Shown here: positions 41,418-49,353 of the stretch, one piece after another
Layout: each line of letters opens with the position of its first letter
Numbering within the stretch: position 1 is the first letter of the stretch
NCBI GenBank assembly: GCA_045123995.1
Contig: JBGVKY010000026.1
Coordinates: 186,001-250,000, forward strand
Source of the DNA: HGM11501 sp045123995
GTDB lineage: Bacteria; Bacillota; Clostridia; CAKSNL01; HGM11501
Direction: 5' to 3'
Length of the DNA stretch: 64,000 bases
Translations under genes and position numbers: made by a program
The notes under the pieces: generated by a model
What the model saw: only the letters and a program-made list of their open reading frames with translations
Told to the model about the DNA's origin: nothing
The model's database searches: none

Positions 41418-42802
41418 TTGTCATCACCAACCATGTTAACAAGCCATATATCGCTCTTTACAAAGAAGTACCCTATAAAGGCTTTAAGAAAATGCAACAT
41501 CTGGCAGGATAAGAACAGCATCACAGGAGAAATATCCGTAAAAAACGCCAGGCACAATGCCGCAGGAACAGTGATAAGCCACATATATCCGCTGTCAAAA
41601 AGAACCGTTATTCCTATTTTACCACCTGACCTCAATGTGAAATATGCCGCATGGGTATATGCATCAAATGGCATCATAAGGGCCATTATTATAATAAATT
41701 TTGTAGCAAGAGCTTTTACTTCAGGTTCCGTATTGTAAATATCAGGGAAAAACGGTGCTATACTCATCATTATGAAAGATACCGCCACACAGCTTACCAC
41801 AGAAAAGGCAATAAGCTTGTTATCTGTATCCCTTGCCTCTTCCTTTTTACCCGCTCCCAGGAGTTGTCCCACAATAATGGAAACACTTGATCCGAAAGCA
41901 ATAAACACTATATTAAATACATTGGTTACCGTATTGCATATATTTACTGCACCTACGGTTGCAAGCCCTCTCATGGAATAGGAAAGTGCCTGCATAGTCA
42001 TTCCCAATGACCACAAAAATTCGTTTACCGTAAGCGGTATACCCTTTGATAAAACTCTTTTCGTGAGGTTGAAGGGCACTTTTTTGAGCTTAAACATTTC
42101 GTCGGCAAAGAAAAATTTCTCTTTTTTAATATGCGCAAGACAAATGACAATAATACATTCTGCAAATCTTGATATAACTGTTGCTATTGCGGCACCCTCT
42201 ACTCCAAGGCACGGAAAACCCAGTTTACCGAAAATAAGCGAATAGTTAAAAAAGATATTTACAAAAACTGCAACTATTCCTGCATACATGGGAATTAGGG
42301 TCTCTCCAGTTTCACGCATGCTCGAAGTAAAGCACTGACCTATTGTAAAAGGGATCAGTCCTATAAGCATTATCTTTATGTATTTATCTGCATAGCCATA
42401 TGTAATTAAAGGATCCCCTACATTTCCTCCGTCATTTATAAAGCTTTTTATAAGCCCTTCACGGAAAAAGCAGAGTATTATAAAACCAAGTAAGATTAAG
42501 GCCACCGACATTACTGTTTTAATACGAAATACGTTTTTTACGCCCTCTCTGTCTCCTTTTCCGAAATATTGGGAGGTGAAAATCCCCGCCCCGGACAAAG
42601 AGCCGAAAACACTTAAATTGTAAACCATCAGTATTTGATTTACAATGGAAACGCCGTTCATGGCATCGGTTCCCACTTTTCCCACCATCACGTTATCCAC
42701 CATATTAACCACATTGGTAAATCCGTTCTGTATCATTATGGGAAGTGCTACAAGCATTACCATTTTATAAAATTCTTTTGTTCCTATATATTTTTTCAGC
42801 AT
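41414..42802 (-). CDS. MATE-family efflux transporter
   Basis: A 462-residue membrane protein with about 12 helices, a DinF/NorM-like multidrug antiporter. ALPIMIQNGFTNVVNMVDNVMVGKVG in the first helices is characteristic, and a second internal repeat starts near KGIPLTVNEFLW. It likely exports cationic drugs or metabolites using Na+ or H+ gradients. A weak terminator-like hairpin of argR (42820-42849) lies right before its start; transcription may continue from asp23-nadK-argR. Leads the five-gene operon ending in the aldo/keto reductase. Confidence 0.9.
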   Translation of the reverse strand: MLKKYIGTKEFYKMVMLVALPIMIQNGFTNVVNMVDNVMVGKVGTDAMNGVSIVNQILMVYNLSVFGSLSGAGIFTSQYFGKGDREGVKNVFRIKTVMSVALILLGFIILCFFREGLIKSFINDGGNVGDPLITYGYADKYIKIMLIGLIPFTIGQCFTSSMRETGETLIPMYAGIVAVFVNIFFNYSLIFGKLGFPCLGVEGAAIATVISRFAECIIVICLAHIKKEKFFFADEMFKLKKVPFNLTKRVLSKGIPLTVNEFLWSLGMTMQALSYSMRGLATVGAVNICNTVTNVFNIVFIAFGSSVSIIVGQLLGAGKKEEARDTDNKLIAFSVVSCVAVSFIMMSIAPFFPDIYNTEPEVKALATKFIIIMALMMPFDAYTHAAYFTLRSGGKIGITVLFDSGYMWLITVPAALCLAFFTDISPVMLFLSCQMLHFLKAFIGYFFVKSDIWLVNMVGDDK

Positions 42803-42819
42803 AGTTATTCCTTACATAC

Positions 42820-42849
42820 TAAATGCGCCCGCTTATAAAACGGGCACAT
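42820..42849 (-). terminator. Weak terminator-like hairpin after argR
   Basis: On the minus strand ATGTGCCCG and CGGGCGCAT pair with one G-U, but only TTTAG follows, so termination is probably leaky. Confidence 0.4.
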
Positions 42850-42852
42850 CTT

Positions 42853-43299
42853 TTAAATCTTTTTAAGTTTTTCAATTACTTCTACTGCAGTTTTGGAAGA
42901 ACGGGTTATCATCAAAATTGTATCATCCCCTGCGATTGAACCCACTATTTCGTTCCAGTGCATGGCATCAATAGCAGCTGCCGCTGCCTGGGCAACACCG
43001 GGAAGAGTTTTTATAACCACATCATTTTCCGCAAAATCCAAAGACACCATGCTGTGCTTTAATATCGAGCGGAGTCTCTGTTCCACATCTCCTGATTCCG
43101 CCTGGGAATCTGCCCTGTAACAAACAATACCGTTATCATTTCTGACCTTTACCAGTCTTAACTCTTTTATATCCCTTGAAACGGTAGCCTGAGTTACAAC
43201 ATAGCCCATTGCTTTAAGCTTTTCAGAAAGCTCTTCCTGAGTCTGTATTTCATTCTCCGCCACCAAAGAGAGTATAGCATTTTGTCTTGTTGCTCTCAT
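42853..43299 (-). CDS. argR: Arginine repressor
   Basis: A 148-residue hexameric regulator. An N-terminal winged-helix domain includes QEELSEKLKAMGYVVTQATVSRDIKELRLVK, and the C-terminal arginine-binding domain carries GSIAGDDTILMITRS (the conserved GDDT). It probably represses argG-argH in this window and may activate arginine catabolism. It follows nadK by 2 bp, the typical nadK-argR arrangement of Clostridia, but recN does not follow. Confidence 0.95.
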   Translation of the reverse strand: MRATRQNAILSLVAENEIQTQEELSEKLKAMGYVVTQATVSRDIKELRLVKVRNDNGIVCYRADSQAESGDVEQRLRSILKHSMVSLDFAENDVVIKTLPGVAQAAAAAIDAMHWNEIVGSIAGDDTILMITRSSKTAVEVIEKLKKI

Positions 43300-43301
43300 A
43301 A

Positions 43302-44099
43302 TTATTCTCCTTTAACTGCCGATAATTTATATCGTAAAATATCGTAAAAGTTCTTTTCCGTAAGGCTTAAAAGCTTTGCCTTTTTATCCGCCCTTTTAAA
43401 AGTCACCTTATCCTTTGCATAAAGAGGTGTTATATTCTGTCCATCAACATTAAGCATTCCAAAGTTTCCTTCCGAATCAGAAAGCTCAATCGTAACAGTA
43501 GCATCTCCCGAAGCAATAACAGGTCTTATGTGCATAGAATGAGGGCATACGGGTGTTGAAATAATAACTTCCATATCAGGCGGTGCCACAGGTCCACCTG
43601 CTGAAAGAGAATACGCCGTAGACCCTGTAGGAGTCGCAACAATAAGTCCGTCACCTGAAAAAGAGTACACAAGTTTTCCGTTAAAACTTTCTTTCAGGGA
43701 CAAAATCCTTTCTCCTCTTATAATAACGCCGTCATTAAGTGCAAGGCTCCTGGCTATAACTTCGTCGTTTCTTTCCACTGTTACAGAAAGCATCATGCGT
43801 TCTTCTATTTTATAATTTCCCGAAAGAACTTTTGTAACAGCCATAACAGCTTCGTCCTTTTCGGATGATGCCATAAAGCCCACTGTACCGAAATTTATGC
43901 CTAAAATAGGAATATCAGGATAGTTTTTGACAGCACGCAAAATCGTTCCGTCACCGCCTAAAACCACAGCTACATCAAACCCCTTAATTTCCGTATCTTC
44001 CTGACACAAAAAACATTCCCCCGGGAATTTTTCCAATAAAGAAGAGGAAATGCTTTTTGTTCCTTCCTTAAGCGGATTAGGAATAACAGCGATTTTCAT
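43302..44099 (-). CDS. nadK: NAD kinase
   Basis: Phosphorylates NAD to NADP. Length 265. The catalytic GGDGT motif is at residues 48-52 (Asp50), GTVGFMAS and the NAD-binding NDGVIIR follow, and the TGSTAYSLSAGGP block is the conserved ATP-side signature. Second gene of an asp23-nadK-argR operon with gaps of 7 and 2 bp. Confidence 0.96.
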   Translation of the reverse strand: MKIAVIPNPLKEGTKSISSSLLEKFPGECFLCQEDTEIKGFDVAVVLGGDGTILRAVKNYPDIPILGINFGTVGFMASSEKDEAVMAVTKVLSGNYKIEERMMLSVTVERNDEVIARSLALNDGVIIRGERILSLKESFNGKLVYSFSGDGLIVATPTGSTAYSLSAGGPVAPPDMEVIISTPVCPHSMHIRPVIASGDATVTIELSDSEGNFGMLNVDGQNITPLYAKDKVTFKRADKKAKLLSLTEKNFYDILRYKLSAVKGE

Positions 44100-44106
44100 T
44101 TATGCC

Positions 44107-44514
44107 TCATTCCTTTTCTTCAATTATCTCTTTCTTTTCTTCTGTTTTCTTGTCTTCAGCCACGGTTTTGATTCCGGTAACTCTTACATCTACCTTTTCA
44201 ACAATAAGACCGGTCATTTCTTCAACTGCATTTTTTACATTGTACTGAACGTTTGATGCCACTTCAGGAATGCTTACCCCATATTTAACCGTAAGGAGAA
44301 TTTCAAGTTCAACTACATTCTCGTTCATGGTTATCTTTATGCCCTTGGTATTGTTTTTTTTGCCTGAAATAAGCTCTGTCCAGTTTGATGCGATACTGTT
44401 ACCGCCAACCGAAGCAACACCCTCGGTTTCCGATGCCGCAACACCTGTAATAGAGGCAACAACTTCTTCGGATATTTTAACACTGTCTTTAGAGATATTC
44501 TTTTTTTCTTCCAT
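44107..44514 (-). CDS. Asp23/Gls24-family envelope stress protein
   Basis: A 135-residue protein. VSGEVVASITGVAASETEGV-like text near the N-terminus (here ISEEVVASITGVAASETEGV) and VELEILLTVKYGVSIPEVAS match the Asp23 family (DUF322), followed by a Lys/Glu-rich tail. In Staphylococcus, Asp23 sits at the membrane with AmaP. AmaP is not adjacent here. AGGAGG precedes the ATG. Confidence 0.9.
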   Translation of the reverse strand: MEEKKNISKDSVKISEEVVASITGVAASETEGVASVGGNSIASNWTELISGKKNNTKGIKITMNENVVELEILLTVKYGVSIPEVASNVQYNVKNAVEEMTGLIVEKVDVRVTGIKTVAEDKKTEEKKEIIEEKE

Positions 44515-44578
44515 TGTAAATTCCTCCTTAAAAACATGCTTTTCTTTAAGCTTTTCTTTTTACAAGCTATCAGCTTAT

Positions 44579-44607
44579 ATTATACATAAAAATTCACCTT
44601 TTATCAA
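44579..44607 (-). promoter_or_regulatory. Promoter of the asp23-nadK-argR operon
   Basis: On the minus strand TTGATA, 17-bp spacer, TATAAT. Confidence 0.7.
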
Positions 44608-44654
44608 GTACTTTTTTATATTTATACGTAAAACTGCTTAAAATCCCCTTTTTT

Positions 44655-45308
44655 TCAGTCTATAAGCGAATAAAAATACTTTTCTTTTTTGTCAATTCCC
44701 ACTGTCCAGTATCCGTTTATGAACCTTGCACAATCGGACAGATGAGTAAAGGGGTTTCTTTCTCCTTTTTCCGATGCTATTGCTACAATGGATTTTACAT
44801 CTTTTGTTCCGTAAAAATAATATCCTAAAGAATTGATTTTTGCAATTACGTTTATGTTTTCAAAAACGTGCTTTATTATAGGAAGATTTTCCGCAAATCT
44901 TCCATCTTCTATTTTAAGCCAGGAAAAACCGTCATCATATCCCAAAGGAGATAGTTTATCGTGCTTTTTTATTTCCTCCTTAGCTTCCATCTTTAAGGTT
45001 CGTTTTAAGCTGGGCATAAAGGGCCCCAAAGAACCATATATGACAGGCTCCGAACCTTTAATTAAAACAACTGTATCGATTTTTTTTACATCATCTTTTG
45101 ATAAACTGTAACTTTTGGCAAATCCTCCTCTTATTGTACCTGCGTCAATTTTTCCTTCTTCCCCTGAATGGGATGAGCTTAAAAAAAATAGTTTAAGTTC
45201 ATCTTTCGTTCCGCTTAAATTTACCGTTATACTTTCATCATCTAAGGTAACCACTCCGTTCCCCTTGTTAGTTCCTATAGGTTGCAATATTATATATCTT
45301 TTCGTCAT
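44655..45308 (-). CDS. Conserved-looking protein of unknown function
   Basis: A 217-residue soluble protein I do not recognise. It has an even alpha/beta make-up, no signal peptide or membrane segment. The N-terminal half has a long hydrophobic-charged alternation (TNKGNGVVTLDDESITVNLS); the C-terminal half contains NSLGYYFYGT and WTVGIDKKEKYFYSLI, Tyr-rich strands. It starts at the ATG at 45308 after GGGGGAAG. A 20-bp palindrome (45321-45340) and a sequence like a mother-cell sigma-E promoter (45330-45357) lie upstream, which hints at sporulation control. Good ribosome binding site and codon use support a real gene. Confidence 0.65.
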   Translation of the reverse strand: MTKRYIILQPIGTNKGNGVVTLDDESITVNLSGTKDELKLFFLSSSHSGEEGKIDAGTIRGGFAKSYSLSKDDVKKIDTVVLIKGSEPVIYGSLGPFMPSLKRTLKMEAKEEIKKHDKLSPLGYDDGFSWLKIEDGRFAENLPIIKHVFENINVIAKINSLGYYFYGTKDVKSIVAIASEKGERNPFTHLSDCARFINGYWTVGIDKKEKYFYSLID

Positions 45309-45320
45309 AAATACTTCCCC

Positions 45321-45340
45321 CTTCATAATATATTATGAAG
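45321..45340. promoter_or_regulatory. 20-bp perfect palindrome upstream of the unknown gene
   Basis: CTTCATAATATATTATGAAG is fully symmetric, ends inside the ribosome-binding region and overlaps the putative -10 box. Confidence 0.45.
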
Positions 45341-45357
45341 AGCATATATAAAAATTC
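45330..45357 (-). promoter_or_regulatory. Possible sigma-E-type sporulation promoter
   Basis: On the minus strand GAATTTT, 13-bp spacer, CATAATAT. It fits the sigma-E pattern loosely (KMATATT, about 14 bp, CATANNNT). No sigma-A promoter is seen for this gene. Confidence 0.3.
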
Positions 45358-45449
45358 GTAATAGAGAGAAAATAAAAGCATTTGAAAGAAAACATGAGTT
45401 TTCATAAGTTTATCTTTGATTTTTAAGGAAAATCAGCTATATGAAGCAG

Positions 45450-45478
45450 TTGATTATCTGGAGAATTTTGGGTATTAT
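45450..45478 (+). promoter_or_regulatory. Promoter of groESL
   Basis: TTGATT, 17-bp spacer, TATTAT, just upstream of CIRCE. Confidence 0.7.
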
Positions 45479-45486
45479 ATACCATG

Positions 45487-45513
45487 TTAGCACTCAAAGG
45501 CTAAGAGTGCTAA
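45487..45513 (+). promoter_or_regulatory. CIRCE operator
   Basis: TTAGCACTC, nine bases, GAGTGCTAA: the exact CIRCE consensus, binding site of the heat-shock repressor HrcA, placed at the start of transcription. Confidence 0.95.
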
Positions 45514-45538
45514 AAACTTATTTTTCGGAGGAATAACC

Positions 45539-45823
45539 ATGAACATTAAACCCTTAGCAGACAGAGTTGTCATCAAGATGACAGAAGCTGAAGAAACCAC
45601 AAAAAGCGGCATCATTTTAACCGGCGGTGCTAAAGAAAAGCCCCAGATTGCAGAAGTTGTTGCAGTTGGCCCCGGAGCTACAGAAAACGGAACTTTAATT
45701 CCCATGGAAGTTAAGGTTGGAGATAAAATTTTCGTAAGCAAATATTCCGGCACCGAAGTTAAGATTGACGGTGTTGAATATACAATAGTAAAGCAGAGCG
45801 ATGTTCTCGCTATAGTTGAATAA
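45539..45823 (+). CDS. groES: Co-chaperonin GroES
   Basis: A 94-residue heptameric lid of GroEL. Begins MNIKPLADRVVIKM; the mobile loop EETTKSGIILTGGAKEKPQ at about 18-36 and the dome-forming Tyr/Lys segment FVSKYSGTEVKIDGVEYTIV are typical. CIRCE-controlled; groEL follows 12 bp downstream. Confidence 0.97.
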   Translation: MNIKPLADRVVIKMTEAEETTKSGIILTGGAKEKPQIAEVVAVGPGATENGTLIPMEVKVGDKIFVSKYSGTEVKIDGVEYTIVKQSDVLAIVE

Positions 45824-45835
45824 GGAGGCTTTATA

Positions 45836-47467
45836 ATGGCTAAACAGATAAAATACGGAGAAGACGCAAGAAAAGCCCTTGAAAAAGGTATAAACACTCT
45901 TGCTGATACAGTTAAAATCACACTGGGTCCCAAGGGCAGAAACGTTGTTCTTGACAAGAAGTTCGGCGCTCCCTTAATCACCAATGACGGTGTTACAATC
46001 GCAAAGGAATTAGAACTTGAATGCCCCTTCGAAAATATGGGTGCTCAGCTTGTTAAGGAAGTTGCAACAAAGACAAATGACGTTGCAGGTGACGGTACAA
46101 CAACTGCTACATTGCTTGCTCAGGCTTTGGTTCGTGAAGGTCTTAAAAATATCGCAGCAGGTGCTAACCCCATGATTGTTAAGGGCGGTATCCAGAAAGC
46201 TGTTGACGTTGCAGTTAAATCTATCGCTGACTCAAGCGTTAAGGTTTCCGGCAGAGATGACATTGCTAGAGTTGCTACTGTTTCTGCAGGCAACGAATTT
46301 GTAGGTGATTTAATTGCTGACGCTATGGAAAAGGTTTCTGCTGACGGCGTTATTACTTTGGAAGAATCCAAGACTGCTGAAACTTACAGCGAAGTTGTTG
46401 AGGGTATGCAGTTTGACAGAGGTTATATCTCCCCCTACATGGTAACAGACACAGAAAAAATGGAAGTAGTTTATGACGAACCCATGATTTTGATTACCGA
46501 TAAGAAGATTTCCAACATTCAGGAACTTCTTCCTCTCTTGGAGCAGATTGTTCAGGGCGGTAAGAGTCTTGTAATTATCGCTGAAGATATTGAAGGCGAA
46601 GCTTTGGCAACTCTCTTGGTTAACAAAATCCGCGGAACTTTCCGCTGCGCAGCAGTTAAGGCTCCCGGCTTTGGCGACAGAAGAAAGGAAATGCTTCAGG
46701 ACATCGCTATCTTAACAGGTGGTCAGGTTATTTCCGAAGAAATCGGTCTTGACTTAAAGGAAGCTACAATCGACATGCTCGGCCGAGCTAAGCAGGTTAA
46801 GATTACAAAAGAAAACACCATTATCGTTGACGGTTTCGGTGAGAAGGCTGCAATCGTAGACAGAATCAATCAGATTAAGTCTCAGCTTGAAACAACCACA
46901 AGCGAATTTGATAAAGAAAAGCTTCAGGAACGCTTAGCTAAGCTTTCCGGCGGTGTTGCAGTTATCAAGGTTGGTGCTGCTACCGAAACAGAAATGAAAG
47001 AAAACAAGCTTAGAATCGAAGACGCTTTAGCCGCTACGAAGGCTGCAGTTGAAGAAGGTATCGTTCCCGGTGGCGGAACTGCTTATATCATCGCACAGAA
47101 GAAGGTTGCAGAGCTTGTTGACTCTCTTACAGGCGACGAAAAGACAGGTGCTTCTATTGTTCTTGCAGCACTTGAAGAACCCGTTAAGCAGATTTCCTAC
47201 AATGCAGGTATCGAAGGTGCAGTTATTGTTAACCAGATTAAGTCTGCCGAAGTTGGCACAGGCTACAATGCATTAACCGGCGAATTCTGCAACATGATTA
47301 AAGCAGGTATCGTTGACCCTGCTAAGGTTACAAGAAGCGCTCTCCAGAACGCTGCAAGCGTTGCCGCTATGGTTCTTACCACAGAAAGCCTTGTAACAGA
47401 TATTCCTGAGCCTCCCGCTCCCGTAGCAGCAGGCGGCCCCGACATGGGCGGAATGGGAATGTATTAA
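45836..47467 (+). CDS. groEL: Chaperonin GroEL
   Basis: A 543-residue chaperonin, 14-mer protein-folding cage with GroES. ATP-binding TLGPKGRNVVLDKKFG lies at about 29-44 and GDGTTTATLLAQ near 85. The apical domain and the C-terminal GGPDMGGMGMY tail, a shortened version of the usual GGM repeat, are present. It is in the heat-shock operon with groES. Confidence 0.98.
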   Translation: MAKQIKYGEDARKALEKGINTLADTVKITLGPKGRNVVLDKKFGAPLITNDGVTIAKELELECPFENMGAQLVKEVATKTNDVAGDGTTTATLLAQALVREGLKNIAAGANPMIVKGGIQKAVDVAVKSIADSSVKVSGRDDIARVATVSAGNEFVGDLIADAMEKVSADGVITLEESKTAETYSEVVEGMQFDRGYISPYMVTDTEKMEVVYDEPMILITDKKISNIQELLPLLEQIVQGGKSLVIIAEDIEGEALATLLVNKIRGTFRCAAVKAPGFGDRRKEMLQDIAILTGGQVISEEIGLDLKEATIDMLGRAKQVKITKENTIIVDGFGEKAAIVDRINQIKSQLETTTSEFDKEKLQERLAKLSGGVAVIKVGAATETEMKENKLRIEDALAATKAAVEEGIVPGGGTAYIIAQKKVAELVDSLTGDEKTGASIVLAALEEPVKQISYNAGIEGAVIVNQIKSAEVGTGYNALTGEFCNMIKAGIVDPAKVTRSALQNAASVAAMVLTTESLVTDIPEPPAPVAAGGPDMGGMGMY

Positions 47468-47473
47468 TTCCTA

Positions 47474-47503
47474 AAAAACCTCGCTCTTTCGAGCGAGGTT
47501 TTT
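47474..47503 (+). terminator. Terminator of groESL
   Basis: AAAAACCTCGCTC, loop TTTC, GAGCGAGGTTTTT. Confidence 0.9.
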
Positions 47504-47515
47504 GCTTTGTATAAA

Positions 47516-47540
47516 AAAGGACATCCAACGGATGTCCTTT
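47516..47540 (-). terminator. Terminator of the GGGtGRT operon
   Basis: On the minus strand AAAGGACATCC, loop GTT, GGATGTCCTTT, then TTTT. Confidence 0.85.
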
Positions 47541-47545
47541 AATTT

Positions 47546-48544
47546 TTATTTATTAGCTTCTTCGATAGCAACTGCTACAGCAACAGTCATACCAACCATG
47601 GGGTTGTTACCTGCGCCGATAAGTCCCATCATTTCAACGTGAGCGGGAACTGAAGAAGAACCTGCAAACTGAGCGTCAGAGTGCATTCTTCCCATTGTAT
47701 CTGTCATACCGTAGGAAGCGGGGCCTGCAGCCATATTGTCGGGATGAAGTGTTCTTCCTGTACCGCCACCTGATGCAACGGAGAAGTACTTCTTGCCCAT
47801 TTCGATACATTCTTTCTTATATGTACCTGCAACGGGATGCTGGAATCTTGTGGGGTTAGTGGAGTTACCTGTGATGGAAACGTCAACACCTTCCTTGTGC
47901 ATGATAGCAACGCCTTCACGAACATCGTCAGCACCGTAGCAACGAACCTTTGCTCTTTCACCTTCAGAATAAGCCTTTTCGGAAACAATCTTAAGTTCGC
48001 CTGTATAATAGTCAAACTCTGTTTCAACGAAAGTGAAGCCGTTGATTCTGGAGATAATCTGAGCTGCGTCCTTACCGAGACCGTTAAGAATAACTCTTAA
48101 GGGTTCTTTTCTAACTTTGTTTGCGCTTCTTGCAATACCGATTGCACCTTCAGCAGCTGCAAAAGATTCATGTCCTGCCAAGAATGCGAAGCACTTTGTA
48201 TCCTCTGTCAAAAGCATTGCTGCAAGGTTACCGTGGCCGAGACCAACCTTTCTATCATCAGCAACAGAGCCGGGGATACAGAAAGACTGTAATCCTTCAC
48301 CGATTGCAGTAGCTGCTTCTGCAGCAGTTTTTGCACCCTTTTTAATAGCAATTGCCGCACCTACAATATAAGCCCAGCAAGCGTTTTCAAAGCAGATGGG
48401 CTGTATGCCCTTAACGATACCTGCAACGTCAATACCCTTATCGTCGCAGATTTTCTTAGCTTCCTCGATTGAAGCAATAGAATACTTAGAAAGAGCTTCG
48501 TTGATCTGCTTAATTCTTCTATCATAACTTTCAAATAAAGCCAT
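47546..48544 (-). CDS. GGGtGRT protein
   Basis: A 332-residue cytoplasmic protein of a poorly studied, widely conserved family named for its motif GGGTGRT. Here the motif lies at about 260-266 in SVASGGGTGRTLHPDNMAAG, and the sequence ends in the family's Gly-rich AGNNPMVGMTVAVAVAIEEA. Function is not established, but in many anaerobes it travels with an IscU-like scaffold protein, as here (17 bp upstream), suggesting a role in Fe-S cluster or a related metal cofactor assembly. Confidence 0.85.
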   Translation of the reverse strand: MALFESYDRRIKQINEALSKYSIASIEEAKKICDDKGIDVAGIVKGIQPICFENACWAYIVGAAIAIKKGAKTAAEAATAIGEGLQSFCIPGSVADDRKVGLGHGNLAAMLLTEDTKCFAFLAGHESFAAAEGAIGIARSANKVRKEPLRVILNGLGKDAAQIISRINGFTFVETEFDYYTGELKIVSEKAYSEGERAKVRCYGADDVREGVAIMHKEGVDVSITGNSTNPTRFQHPVAGTYKKECIEMGKKYFSVASGGGTGRTLHPDNMAAGPASYGMTDTMGRMHSDAQFAGSSSVPAHVEMMGLIGAGNNPMVGMTVAVAVAIEEANK

Positions 48545-48561
48545 TTTCAGTATCCTCCTTC

Positions 48562-49254
48562 TTATTCTTCTCTGGGGTCGATTACCTTTGCAGCATCGTC
48601 AAAACGTCCGTACTGACCGGAAGCCTTAGCGAGTGCTTCATCAGCGCTCATGCCCTTTTTAATCATGTCCATCATTTTTCCTAAATGAACGAACTTATAA
48701 CCAATTACGCAATCGTCCTTATCAAGAGCGATATTTGTTATGTAACCTTCTGCAAGCTCTAAATATCTTACACCCTTTGCCTTTGTTGAGAAGATTGTAC
48801 CAACCTGGCTACGGAGTCCCTTACCTAAGTCTTCAAGACCTGCACCGATAGGAAGACCTCCCTCGGAGAAAGCTGTCTGTGTTCTTCCGTAAACTATCTG
48901 GAGGAAAAGTTCTCTCATTGCTGTATTGATAGCGTCGCAAACAAGGTCGGAGTTAAGTGCCTCCAAAATTGTCTTACCGGGAAGGATTTCACCTGCCATA
49001 GCAGCAGAATGAGTCATACCGGAGCAACCGCATGTTTCAACCAATGCTTCTTCAATAACACCCTCCTTAACATTTAAGGTGAGTTTGCACATGCCCTGCT
49101 GAGGAGCACACCAGCCAACACCATGTGTAAGACCATTTATGTCTTTGATTTCGGTTGACTTAGTCCACTTTCCTTCCTGAGGAATGGGGGCAGGCTTGTG
49201 ACATGCATCCTTCTTCACGATGCACATGTTTTCTACTTCGTGTGAATAATTCAT
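48562..49254 (-). CDS. Iron-sulfur cluster scaffold-like protein (NifU/IscU-related)
   Basis: A 230-residue protein with an IscU-like core. Conserved cysteines are at WCAPQQGMCKL and ETCGCSGMTHSAAMAGE; the second block is the scaffold-type C-x-C element followed by AGEILPGKTILEALN. The C-terminal part GQYGRFDDAAKVIDPREE is specific to this group. It presumably builds or carries Fe-S clusters with the GGGtGRT partner. The start is the ATG at 49254 (AAAGGAGATA upstream) with a promoter at 49287-49315. Confidence 0.82.
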   Translation of the reverse strand: MNYSHEVENMCIVKKDACHKPAPIPQEGKWTKSTEIKDINGLTHGVGWCAPQQGMCKLTLNVKEGVIEEALVETCGCSGMTHSAAMAGEILPGKTILEALNSDLVCDAINTAMRELFLQIVYGRTQTAFSEGGLPIGAGLEDLGKGLRSQVGTIFSTKAKGVRYLELAEGYITNIALDKDDCVIGYKFVHLGKMMDMIKKGMSADEALAKASGQYGRFDDAAKVIDPREE

Positions 49255-49286
49255 GTATATATCTCCTTTCAAAAAAGTCCTTAAAT

Positions 49287-49315
49287 ATTTTACCATTATG
49301 TGAAGAATTTATCAA
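49287..49315 (-). promoter_or_regulatory. Promoter of the scaffold-GGGtGRT operon
   Basis: On the minus strand TTGATA, 17-bp spacer, TAAAAT. Confidence 0.65.
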
Positions 49316-49353
49316 GTCCTTTTTAAAAACTTTCGATAATTTTTTAGTTTTTT

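Noticed and set aside
38854..42802. Rhamnose catabolic operon, suggested by rhaM
   Set aside because: No rhamnulokinase, isomerase, aldolase or transporter gene is present; only the mutarotase is rhamnose-like.
45487..45984. 165-codon minus-strand frame opposite groES and the start of groEL
   Set aside because: Overlaps CIRCE and two certain genes; no start signals.
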